A DNA stretch of 64,000 bases from Anarhynchus alexandrinus. Taxonomy: Eukaryota > Chordata > Aves > Charadriiformes > Charadriidae. Location: NCBI GenBank assembly GCA_008711295.1, contig VUYV01000082.1, positions 1,841,180-1,905,179 on the forward strand. The letters are read 5' to 3'. Each line of letters opens with the position of its first letter. The first letter of the stretch is position 1. A program made the position numbers and the translations under genes. Below are positions 51,901 to 63,300 of this stretch, in pieces. Under the pieces are notes generated by a model. That model was not told where the DNA came from, did no database searches, and saw only the letters and a program-made list of their open reading frames with translations.

Positions 51901-54545
51901 ATAAAATCCAAGCCAGATGCCCAGCTGGTGAGCAAATCACATAGCTCAATTGATTTCTGTGGCACTATGTCAATTTATAGCAGCTGAGGCTCTGGTCTTA
52001 GAAACTGCAGTGAGCTTGGAGGGGAACCTGGAAGGGCTGCATACACCACAGGTTAAGGGTGTATATTGCTGTGTGGGGAATAGGGAAAGGTTTTGGAGAG
52101 AAATGCTGTGAAGGGAAGCTGAGGAGCACAAGCGAAGCAGGTGGGCTGCCAAGTGAGGAGTACAGAGGAGCACTGCGGGTTAGGAGCGATGGGAAATGAT
52201 TAAGCACATCAGGGCATGCTGGCTTGCTTTCCTGACATGCTCGCTAAAATTATGATGATGGAGAAAGGAAATGCACCAGGCTCTATCCACCTGGTAAGGA
52301 GGGCACTTTGTAGAGCAACCTGTGAATTCTTACAGTGGCAAAACAAATTCACAAGGGCGTAGATGTGGACATGGTAGAGCATGAATGCTGGCCGCAGGCC
52401 ATGCCCAGTGGTACGTGCCCAGTAAGGGGAGCGTCAGGAGGGGTGTTGCAGTGAGCCTGTTATTGTTCCATCGTTTATTCTGGTTTCATTAATATCTTCA
52501 TTAAAGGTCTGGAACAGTTTGGAGGAATGAGCAGAGAGGGTGTAAGAACCTGCTTTCAAAGGCAGCCAAGGAGGAGAAATAACAAACTGGGGGCTGGAGA
52601 AATTGAAACGACGGGAAGAAATTACCCAAATAAAACATTAAGCTTGGCAAAAAAATGTAACTGAGGAGACTGGGGAGAGAGGAGGAAAATAACCCAAACC
52701 ACAGGTGCTTAATGGGAAGAAGAGAGCTGCAACGCTAGGAGATGACTACAGGTTATAATAGAGAACAAATTGCTCATGATTTTGGCAAGGCAATGAAACA
52801 CCTCGTCCATGCACCAAGGCACAGTATACGCCATGCAGCAGTAAGCCCTGCTCTTCCTTCTCTACGGATGCCACACCTGAACTATTCTTTTCTGTTCTGG
52901 GCACTTCAATACCCAAAAGCTATTGACAGAGCAATATACATTGATTGTGAGAACAGAGACATCTAATTACAAGGAAAGGTGGAAAGATCAAAGTTTGTAT
53001 CAGTTCACTAAGCAATGACTAAAAATAAGTAGGATAATTGCTGACAAGTAGGCAGATATAAAAGAGGAACAGCAAAATTACTGAAAGGAAGAGAAGCATA
53101 ACAAGGGATAAAGAAATAAATTAATTTCTAGAGTCTCAGAAAACTTTACCAGGCAATGATAGTGTGTTACTTTGTGTAATAGGTTTCCTCAAGGGGAGGC
53201 AGTGCATCTTTGTGACCTGGGATATAGAAAGGCGCCATAAATCACTAAAAATGTTTTGTAAGAAGCAGAGAATAAGGAAATTGCCAGTTGCTTTTGCTAT
53301 GTTTTCCTAATGTTTTGTTTTGCAGACATTTCTTGGCTTGTGGATTTTTTTACTTGATGCAGACCATCCACACTTTCTTCAAATACTTCTCAGAAGGAGG
53401 CTTGAGCTTATTCTTGTCAGCCGTGCTGCAAGTGGCATCTTCCAAACCCCAAACCCAGACCCACCAGGCTTGCCTCTTCTCCACCAGCAGCCTTGCACCT
53501 GCTGAACTGCTCTTATTTCAGCAGCATTACAGTTTCCCAGCCCATTAATTAGAGGGAGAGAGGAAGGACATCCCATTTTACTCTGTTACGCAAGACAGCA
53601 GAGGGTTAATCTGAAAGCGGAGTGAATGACAGCAGAAGCTGGCTTTATTCTTCCCTTCTTACTTCCTACTCTCCTCTTTATTTTGCTATTACAAGAGGTC
53701 AGAAGAACAGAAAAAGCCTATATATTTCTTCCACTTCAGTTGATATGATCTGCCCCCAAGGGATTCCTCCCCTTTGTATTACCACAATTCCCAGGCCCTT
53801 CTTCCTCCAGGCTCTCCTTTTCCATTATTCCTCAATTATTACGTCTGATAAAAAAAAAAAAAATCAATTATTCCATTCAGTCTTCCCCAGACAGCTCCAA
53901 TTCTGAAAGGAAAGGACATGCCTAACCTGTTACCAACCTGTGCTAAGCACTGCTACTAAAGAGAAATCTCTTAAACCAGCCCAGGAATCTGCAGGCACAC
54001 ACACGCACCCCCCCCCGCCATTCCACAGGGGACTGCACATTTTTTGTAGCAGGTAGATTTATTTTTCCAGGTGCAGAAATCTGAACTGTCATGCAGTAAA
54101 TATGAGCTACATTTCCTTTTCTCATAGTCTTTTCTTCCCCCTTCCCCCCCACCCCCCCCCTCCCCCGTTTGTTTTTTTTTATACTTCTCTGGAAATTCAG
54201 TGGCAACAGGGTGCTCTGTCACAGGCAGAGCAGGGAACTCAGCACTAACTTAGCATAAACTCTGGCATTCTAAATGTAGCTCTGATTTGCTGCAAAGAGA
54301 AACAAATTTAGCCCCATTCTGGTAATAAGATTGTGGGTACAGCACAGGATCTAATATGCAAAAGTAAATGGGAAAATCCTCAGGGCTATTTTAAGGATAT
54401 GCTGGTGCTTTGATGGCTGGGTCCCATCTTTGATGCTGTCCTTGAAGAATACCTGGGACAACAGCAAACATATCCGCAGCCAACATCGCAAATAAGTAGC
54501 AAATAATTAGTGTATACCCACAAAACACGCAACGTACCTCTGTCT
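48931..54545. other. Intergenic region without a recognisable gene
   Basis: No conserved exon is recognised. Antiparallel open frames at 49129-49579 lie in a GC-rich patch and lack family features. The region includes a T-run at 51811-51826 and C-runs near 54009-54016 and 54136-54166. Confidence 0.55.
54136..54166 (-). repeat. C-tract; G-quadruplex potential on the - strand
   Basis: Runs of 5, 7, 9 and 5 C separated by one or two other bases, followed by a T-run. On the - strand this is four G-runs with very short loops, a strong G4 pattern. Confidence 0.8.
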
Positions 54546-54640
54546 TGACTCTTTACAAAGCACTAATATTTGCTTTGATTAAATCTTGAAGTCTCATTTC
54601 ACCTTTTTACAAATGCACAGAAAACTCGGAGCAGCAGAAG
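54546..54640 (+). repeat. Probable ancient L3/MIR-type remnant
   Basis: CTTTACAAAGCACTAAT is followed by TCATTTCACCTTTTTACAAA and TGCACAGAAAACTCGGAGCA. The order mirrors the fragments at 48745 and 61255. Confidence 0.5.
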
Positions 54641-54878
54641 CTGTAACCTATGTCGTCATGCACAGGCTCTGCTGCCCGGGTCTGTCTTCCCACAAAGCCC
54701 GCCCTGCACTTTGTCACTCACAGAGGCAAGCTGCTTACGTGACACGAATCCTTGAGGTCGCAGAAGAGTACCAGGTCACCCAAGTATTTCAGACAATTCT
54801 TTGCTATATCATGTAAATAGAGGGACAGAGACCTCTACTTTCCACAAACAAACTGATTTGACAGCCTGCCCCACATGC

Positions 54879-54894
54879 GAGCCATATATGGCTC
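54879..54894. promoter_or_regulatory. CArG box inside a perfect 16-bp palindrome
   Basis: GAGCCATATATGGCTC is fully palindromic and contains CCATATATGG, a perfect CC(A/T)6GG serum response factor site (54882-54891). There is no gene nearby to assign it to. Confidence 0.45.
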
Positions 54895-54922
54895 ATAATT
54901 TTGCATGTGTGTAATTTTGCAG

Positions 54923-54949
54923 GTGCGCGTGCCCGTGCACGTGTGTGCA
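54923..54949 (+). repeat. Alternating purine-pyrimidine GTGCGCGTG tract
   Basis: GTGCGCGTGCCCGTGCACGTGTGTGC alternates purine and pyrimidine almost throughout, with Z-DNA potential. It also contains E-box-like CACGTG. Confidence 0.6.
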
Positions 54950-55184
54950 TTTACATTGCCAGTGAGGGCCTGTCAAGGGACTGAGAGCCCTGCAAGAGGA
55001 CACCAGTTAGAAGATAAAACACCTCACCGTATTTCAACAATATTCTGGCCTATGCAGCTCAGTCCTGCTGCTGTGAGTCAATAAGCAGCTCCTTCTGTTT
55101 TCCCAATTATACCACTAGTTTTAGGCGCTGTACATCTTTTGCTTCATCCTCCTGTTGACCATGGCGCTGGCTTGAAGACAAAAT

Positions 55185-55524
55185 TATAGAATCATAGACT
55201 AGGTTGGGTTGGAAGGGACCTTTAAAGGTCATCTAGTCCAACCTCACTGCAATAGGCAAGGATATCTTCAAATACATCAGGTTGCTCAGAGCCCAAACCG
55301 ACCTGACCTTGAATGTTGCCAAGGATGGGGCATCTACCACCTCTCTGGGCAACCTGTTCCTGTGTTTCACCATCCTCATCATAAAAAATTGCTTCCTTCT
55401 ACCTAGTCTGAAACTACCTTCTTTTAGTTTAAAACCATTACCCCTTGTCCTATCACAACAGGCCGAGCTAAAAAGTTTTTCTCCATCTTTCTTATAAGCC
55501 CTCTTCAGGTACTGAAAGGCTGCA
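55185..55524 (-). mobile_element. CR1 LINE 3' end, antisense
   Basis: It begins with ATAGAATCATAGACTAGG, GGTTGGAAGGGACC and GTCATCTAGTCCAACCTC. It continues with ATGGGGCATCTACCACCTCT, CTGGGCAACCTGTTCC, AAACCATTACCCCTTGTCC and TCTCCATCTTTCTTATAAG, ending near GTACTGAAAGGCTGC. This is the full order of a CR1 tail read in antisense, moderately diverged and about 340 bp long. Confidence 0.97.
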
Positions 55525-58500
55525 TCCTAGTTGCAGAAGCAGCTGTACCTCTCCTGGGTGGTGCAGTGCATACACACACACACTTACCACACCGTGTCCC
55601 AGGCACGGTGTCACCTGCCAGGCAGTACAAACAAAACTGTCTCAGGCAGCAGGCACCATGTTTTTTGGGTAGGCTGGGAGACCTTGGGCCCAGGAGGCAC
55701 TGGGGGGTTTGTTGTTGTTAGCAGGAATGCAGCTGGAATTTGAGATTGGAAGCTTAGCAGAAGGCTCAGGGACAAACATTTGGACTACAAAATGAATCAT
55801 TTTAAATTGCCAGGGAGAAAGACTTGAAAGAGCCCCACCTACCCACCACTTTTTATCAAGGGCGTGAATTTCACGAATGAGCAATCATTTGCAACCGTAA
55901 CCTGCAGGGAATATTTCCTTGAGATACAGCCATCCATAAAGCTTTTAGATTAAGAGACATGGATATTTGCAAATGCCATCTTATTTTGAAAGCTGTTAAA
56001 ACACCCGCAGCAGATGCATTTAGTGAGAAAACTAAGCTTTCAAACAGCTGCCCAGCATCTCCAACCTTTGCAGCTTTTTTTTTTTTTTCCAAAAGGTACG
56101 GTTCAAACTGTGCAGCCATAGGCCTGACCTTGTAGACCTTTTATGTCCTCTCACAAGGGCCTTTAACTAGAAACATTTATTTTACGAAGAAAAACATTTC
56201 AAAGAGCTTAAGCAGACAAGCTACAGTTGAGCAGCCCCACAGAAAGAGACATCATTACAATTATATCATCAACAGACCGTGATGGTACCTCAGGAGCTGA
56301 GGCTTCGCACTGTGCTAAAGCCGCTCGGTATACAACAAAGCCAACCTTTTAGCTCCATTACTTTGGCCGTGTCCTACTGCTGTCCTGGGGATTCTCCCGT
56401 ACTGATTTTTGTTTCTGCCCTTTAGGTCCTGAAGTCATGGCTGCTGCAAGCAGCAGAAAGGCAGGAGAGAGAAGAAAGACCAGCAGACCTGGAGAGACTG
56501 TGATCTGGAATGAAAAAGATACGAGTTCCCTCTCAGATGAAAAATGCAAGGGAAAATGTGAAGGGGGGAGGGGGGAGGAGGAAGGGGGAGAAGTGATCTG
56601 CAACAGATATGCAAAGGCAGGGAGGAAAAATCAGAAACCACTAAAACTGAAGGAGGCTTGGCAGTGACAGATAATAAATTCATATAAAAGCAGGCCATGA
56701 AATACGACGTGATAAAAAGCCAGAGGAACTTTGCCTCCACAGCCAGGCTGTGGCTGTTCCAAACTCGTCTTCTCCTCCTCCGGCCTCCCTCGCCAGCCCT
56801 GGCAGCGGGACTGGGACAAGTGCTCTGGTGTCCCACACTACTGCTGGGACAAGCTGTGGTGAAAACCTCAGGCGGCAGCAGCGGGCAAAGCAGTTTTGCT
56901 CTGCCCGTGGCGGCCTGTCTCAGCTGGTAAAAGGAGACCTCTTAGGATGAGAGCACCAGCTAGCTCGGGAGAAAGAAGTTAGCTGCCTGGTTTGCAGCAG
57001 CTGGAGCTGAGGAGCAGCAGTTTACAGCTCCTGCAGCAATAGGTCACTTTCTTCCTGTCCCTGAGGTGTTGCAGGAGGTAATAGCTCTTTCCAGCCAGGC
57101 AACACCCAGAGCTGAGGGGTTATATTCTACTTTTAGCATCTAACAGCCAGAAACGTGTGCCCAAAGTGAACAGAGTTCAGAGGAGAGCAGTAAAAAATGA
57201 TGAAAGGGGCAGAGGAGTTGATTTACAAGGGAAAAATAAAGGTGCATATGTTTAGCTTGGCTCAACAGTGACTGCAAGGAGATTAGTAGGTAACTGAAAA
57301 AGGTTGGAAGGACATAGCCAGCAAAGAGGGATCTGGGGGGTGGAGACAAAGGTTTGTGGGGAGGAGAAGGGGGCATCACCGCTTGACCAAGAGGCTTTTA
57401 TTCGTAGCAGCAGGTTGAGAACCACTGACTGAGAATCTCCACCAGAGATGTCTACGAAGCCAGCGAAGGCAACTACTGGTCCTGCCTGACACACGATGTG
57501 TGGTTGTAATCCCCGTCAGGTGCGGGCAGGCTGCCATGCTTCCCTGCCCGCACCACCTCTAAACAAGGGTGCAGCCTTCCAACGGAGGAAGAGGGTTCTT
57601 CCTCCTCTGAATTGATGCTATGGGCAATTCCAGTAAAGCCACTGACTTCACCAGAACTGGGATTCAGCCGGCGCAGGGAAGGCAGCTACATAACGTAGCA
57701 GCAGTAAAATGCATCCCTCTTCTGACTGTGCCAGTACGAGCAACCTTCCAGTTATCATCCCACTGCAGAAATGCCCTGTTCAGACTCCCAGGCTCCAGGG
57801 GCAATTGCCCAGAACGTGTTTCAGGAGGAGCACGTGGCATCCGGGGTTAGCTGCCCCTCATGCAAGGTGCTACAGCTGATGCCGTGTGTCTACGAACCTG
57901 CCCTTGGTATATGCTGAAGTAGTTTGCCCAGGTGTGAGAACAACGATGCAAAAGCTGTTCCACGGATTTGGTTACCCTGCTGCATATTCAACTCTTGTGT
58001 ATGCCAGAGGACATGGAGATGGATCACATTTTCTCCCAATCTTCCCTATTGCTGGACCTGCTTACTGGCAGTGAGCAGCAATTCAGACTGCGGATACTGC
58101 TCATTTCAGCTTGCTGCTTGTTGGCAAGAGCAAGCAGGCAAATACATGTTGGAAACCACTTCCCACAGGTGCTTCTCCATGAGCTGAGGCCCAGTGGGGT
58201 GTGGAATTCACTTCTGTGGCATCTCCACCCTCCTCTGCTTGCCGATGTTCCCAGATTTCAATCCAGCTGAACGGCAAACAAAAACATAACAGCGGGAGAG
58301 GGCTGTGATACTCATTTCATAGATGCTTTTCAGTCACACCACAGCTCTCATGGAACAGCAGTGATATTTGTGATTTTGCCCACTGAATTATATATCCTCT
58401 CTCCTTTTGAAAAAGCACATGGTTGGTTGAGAATACTGAGCTGGAAACAGGGACTTATACATACTGGGGCCAATATGTAATAGGGAGGGCACAGGTTATC

Positions 58501-58727
58501 CTTCGCCCATAGCAGGCCCCCAGTGCTCTGCTCTGGTTTCTGCCACTGCAGACCTCCAGCTCTGGATGCGGGAGGACCTTTTGGCAGATCCCTCCTGTTG
58601 CACATGGAGACATCTCCAGGCTGCTGTAGCTGGCAGTGTCCTTTCCCAGCTCAAACAACTGTGGCACCATTCACTGTGAGGGAAACGGAGAAGTTAACCA
58701 GAGCAATGTCTGTGAACAGCCAAGACT
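55525..58727. other. Intergenic region without a recognisable gene
   Basis: It holds a short CA repeat near 55571-55584 and a T-run at 56075-56088. A 76-codon, Lys/Glu/Gly-rich frame (56437-56667) has a good ATG context but is a product of purine-rich sequence. I see nothing else. Confidence 0.55.
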
Positions 58728-58816
58728 TTGGAAGCTGTCCAGAAGGCTGTAAGAGGCAAGAGCTCGTGCCTCACTGACATTTTTGGATCTATCCAAAAGT
58801 CTATAAGAAGCAAGAA
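58728..58816 (+). repeat. Diverged local duplication, period about 55 bp
   Basis: TTGGAAGCTGTCCAGAAGGC followed by TGTAAGAGGCAAGAGC reappears as TTGGATCTATCCAAAAGTC and TATAAGAAGCAAGAAC. The second copy starts about 55 bp later. On the - strand both copies encode an ASY.LLD-like string, purely because of the duplication. Confidence 0.65.
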
Positions 58817-59376
58817 CACCTTCACAGGAAATACAGCATATGTACAGTACAAAGTGCATAATGTGTAAGAGACCCTGAGGAATACTGGCAGCCAGTCGCG
58901 TACTCAGGAAAAGCAGTAGTACTTATTCACTGAACAGGGGACACAGAGGGAGAAAGAATGAGCACCAAAAGATCAGACAAGGTTTTTTTCCACATAATAT
59001 ATTCATAAAACACTGTGCATCAATGTACTTGGCAAAGTATCTCTTTTCCAGATATATAACTGATTCAGTCCTCCAGAGAACAACACAAAATCCAGAGAAC
59101 ATAACTTCCACAAAAGACAAGAGCACATCTTCACAAAACCTACAGTACCCGTCCATCTCAAGCACAGTTCAAAAGTATTAATCAAACATACCATTTCATA
59201 TCCCCTACATGAATGGCCATGGTATATACCTAGAAGATATATAGGACCGGTCAGAAGTCCTTCAATACCCTGAGACCAAGTCCTCCTCAGGGTCTGGGAA
59301 ATACCACATTCTGTATCTATGTCTTTCCTGGAGCAAGTCTATGACGTTCAGTCCATCGCTGGTCACGTCCCATATC

Positions 59377-60390
59377 TTAGTGCTCCCTATGCTGATTACA
59401 GCAGGCAAAGTTCCAAATTTTGATCAACTTCCTACTGTTTCTCCCACCTGTGGGAACCCAGCATGAAAACTCCTTCCTGCACCTCTGTTTGGAGGGGTGG
59501 ATGTGGCAGGGGGAGGGCATCTCCTCCTCCCAGGCTGAGCTCCAGCCAGAGCCCCTGGAGAGGTGGCAGTGGGCATTGCTGGCGGTGGGCATCGCTGGCA
59601 GTGGGCATCGCCGGCAGCCTGGCCCCGTGGAGCTCAGCCGGAGCAAATCCCCATGCCGGGAGAGGGGACTGCAGCCGCTCAGAAAAGCCTGCAGACAGCA
59701 GGTCTGTGCCGAACATCCAGAGGGCAAACAGAGCTCAGCATGAGGGAACAAGATTTTAAAATAACAGAATGGCCATCTGCCTGCCTGTGTGATCGGTAAG
59801 CCTAAGCAGGTCTCTCTCACCCCAGGCCCTTCGTTTGTCTCCCAGTCCCAAGAAAAGGTGCGCCTTGAAAACCGAGCCCATGCTCCATGATCCCTTAGCC
59901 CCTGTGGTTTGACCTCCTGCCTAAACTCCCTGGGTGGGCTCTGTGGGGGGCTGGAGCCAGATGCCAAAATGCTGCCGTGCCCTGAGCGCGCCTGCCTCCG
60001 CTTCGCCTCGCCTCTCCGGGCAGTGCCGGGTCCAAATGGGTTTGGTGTGATCGCGCTGTGAAACAGCCCCATAACCAGGTCAACTCACAGCAGCCACAAA
60101 AAACCGCTTGCAGCTCCAAACCCAGCCCACACAGCTCCTCCCTACCACCCAGCAGCACTGAGCAACCCGGGTTATGTTTTAATCTGATTTGGGGCTTAGA
60201 AAGAGCGCTGAAGGGAGGGGGAGCCCTCGGCCGATGCCTCCCTGGGGCAGGTGATTTGGGAGGTCTGGGTTGCGCTGGTGGGAGCGGTTCCATCCGGAGC
60301 GGTGAGCAGGGGGAGAGGTGGGCTGCAGAGCATCACACCGAGCAGTATCTTCCCAGTCGTGTGGCAGGGGTCTGGCAGTATGAAAGGTAA
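59377..60390. other. GC-rich segment with overlapping long open frames on both strands
   Basis: GC content rises, with scattered CpG such as CTGAGCGCGCCTGCCTCCGC near 59980. Long frames occur on both strands (the longest being 231 codons on the - strand, 59377-60072), as expected when GC-rich DNA lacks stop codons. None shows a domain I recognise. It could be a weak CpG island or an uncharacterised transcript start. The CpG density looks modest. Confidence 0.25.
59569..59616 (+). repeat. 16-bp minisatellite, 3 copies
   Basis: GTGGGCATTGCTGGCG, GTGGGCATCGCTGGCA and GTGGGCATCGCCGGCA stand in tandem, differing by two or three bases. Confidence 0.85.
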
Positions 60391-63300
60391 AACCAGCAAG
60401 GGGGCCCACAGCCCTCACCCTTCAGCGCCGGCACTGAGTTACCAGTCCCCAGGTATGAGAAATCTGAGCAGCATCTGAGTCCTAGGGGAACCAAGAGGAG
60501 AGCGAGCCTTTGGTGAGCTCCCCTCCTCCACTGGCTTGGGATCTCCCCAGGGAAGAGCTGAGCCACATAGCCAGAGAGCTTGTATTTCCCTTCCCATACT
60601 GTGCCTACTCATCGGGAACAAAAAAAAATGGTTAAAACAGGGAAAAGAGGGTTCCCACAGCACCAGCCAGGCAGGAGGGGGAGAGCTGCTCCCGAAAGCC
60701 AGGCAGAAGTGAGGGAATTTGCTCTTTCATTTTTAGCAGAAGAGAAGCAGCTGTCTCCCCACCTGTTCCTCTTAAGCGTAACTCCTGGATTTCAGTTTCT
60801 GAGGCTGTCAGCCTGCTATCAGTTTAAAATGCATTCCCATCGCAACTGCACAAAATACCCCACACTGTAAGTCAGCACTGGTTTAAGGGAGTCATTTTAG
60901 CTACGTTAATTTATACCTGGAAGGAAAGCAGTCAGCTTCTAAAACACACATTTCTTTGGAAGTAAGGCTTTGATAACAAGGGAAATTAAACTGAAGCAAA
61001 CTGCCAGAGATTGCTGAACTAAGAGGGGTCAGATCACTTTTCATCACCTGCGAATCCAGCACGTCAGATTCTTTTTTCATTAATTTTTTCATAATTATTC
61101 CTGTATTTGCCAATTACCGGTAAAACAGCATCATGTGTTCAAACAAACTCACATCTTCCCAGCCTGTCTTTGCATCTTATTAGATCCGGCAGTGAAGTCA
61201 TCATGCTAAATTTGTGCCTTCCTGTTTATTTCCACCGCGCCAGATTGCAAGGAGCTGTAGACTGTGTGTTCCTTATAAATAATGATAGCGCTTTGCATTT
61301 ATATAACCTTCCATCTGTGGATCAAAGAACTCCACAAAACAAGGTTTGATGTTCGCATTTTATTATCATCTTCACTTCTAGCACGGGGAGAGCGGAAGCA
61401 CAGAGTGAAAGGCCCCCATTTACAAGCTGGCTTCGTTGGCTGGGGAACAGCTCCTTTTGAGTCCCCGATTTATAAGCCCAGGACGATTTTAAAGCCCCTA
61501 AGGCCACACCTGAAATGAAGGAGAAGCTGCAGGTACCCAGGACCCTCTTGACTCCAGGCTTACCAAAAGCCCAACACGTTGCTGCCTGCGTGGGTTATCC
61601 TACCAGGAGAAGATGATGGAGAGTCAACATCGCTTCTGCAGGCAGACACTGGGTCATCTCAAGCAAAGCAGGAGGCGGGTGACTGTGCTAGCGAGGATGC
61701 TGGCTTCAGCAGATACGTTGTCTCTCAGAGGGGCTTAGTGAAGCAGGTAACTGCTCGGTTTCGGTCCACGCAGGGTGTGAACCCAGTGAGACATTTTCTG
61801 CGAGAAAGGAGCAAAGCCGCCGAGGCAGAGGCTCATTAAATGGCTTTACTCCAGGAAGACTTTCAGTTAGAGTAAGCAATGTATGGGTCTCTCTAGAATT
61901 AAGCGCTTGAAGCCAAATGCCAAGAATAAGGACAGATAGACAGACACAGCAAAAACACCCTCCTCAGCAGCAGGCCTGGAGTGACCACTCAGCCAAGTCG
62001 GTGTGGCGTTTCTGGCTGTGACCTCTGTGGCTGCACGCACAAAATCATTTCTGAGTCAGCAATCACCCCCTATTCCAATGCTTTTCATCACTGCCTCGTT
62101 GTTTCCTCCCTCTGGTACACACAGCTTAAAGTCACTGTGGCAGGATACAGCACCTCAAGCCCCTGGAAACTGCTCAAGGTGCTATTTTTTTGGTGACAGT
62201 TTAATGCTTACATGTCCTAATGCACAGGGGAGGGCCAGTGCAGGAGAGAAGGAGAGTGGAGATGTCCTGCGAAATAGCAGCAGCAACTTTTAAGTCTCTG
62301 AATGGAATTTCAAGGAGAAAAGAGCAAACCAGTTGGCAGAGGAAACTGCTTTTAGTCTAAGTACTTGCTTTCATGCTGGTTTCTTTAAGTCTTTTTTACG
62401 GAAATCTTGTGTTGCTCTCTCTCCCTGCACTTTTAGACGCTGCTTTTCCCTTTGAAAACCTGCGACACAGTGATTCTGAGCAGTTCTTCCTTTATCTACT
62501 GGCTGGAGATACACGCCAAATAAATACTCCTTATCCCTGATGTGTTCTTATCCATCAAAGAACAAGCATGGCTTTAGGCAGCATGACATTGACTCTGCAT
62601 TTTGTATTGTTTCCTCCTTCTCCACTTCTTACTGCCTGGCCCTGAGCAGCCCCACTCTCGTACACATGCACACTGAGGCACAAACTTTGTCTTCGTGGCA
62701 TGGAGGCAGCTCATAAGAGTCAGAGTTTAAATATGGCCGAGGGAAATGCGGCTAATCTGTGCGTGGAAGCTCAATGCAATATCCTTAAATAAGGAGAACA
62801 GCACTTTTGGGCAATGGCTTAAGTCAATACATTTGGCAATGTATTAAGTCAAGAATATACTTTAAATTAACTTTGCCAGAATATGTGAAACCACCAGATA
62901 TGTTACACGTGCCAGCATACTGATCCATATTGTCTCCATATGACCCAGTATCCTATATTCCATACGTGGGATGCCAAATCCCATATGCTCCTAAGACAGT
63001 CAGCTCTGGCTAGGGGTTTCAAGGGACAGGCCCAGTTATTCATTTTCCAAAAAACTTTGTCCAGATGCTTTGAATTTTTATGTATTTTTTTTAAAAAAAT
63101 CAAATATTCTTGTTGTTCAATCAAAACCAGTCATTAATCCCTTTTTACCCAACTAAACAAAAATGCATTTGTGACTGTGTTCTAGTATTCTCCACTTGAC
63201 AAACACTCATCTTTATGTGATCTTTGATGAAGGTATTGAATTATTATTCTTTGAAAACAGAGGAAATTTACTTTCTGTGTCCTACCTGGGCATTACTATG

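Noticed and set aside
56437..56667. 76-codon Lys/Glu-rich frame with a good ATG context after an acceptor-like TTTAG
   Set aside because: Low-complexity purine-rich sequence and no recognisable family. HMGXB4 was considered and does not match.
59377..60072. 231-codon frame on the - strand
   Set aside because: It lies in GC-rich DNA with overlapping long frames on both strands and a minisatellite; no domain is recognised.
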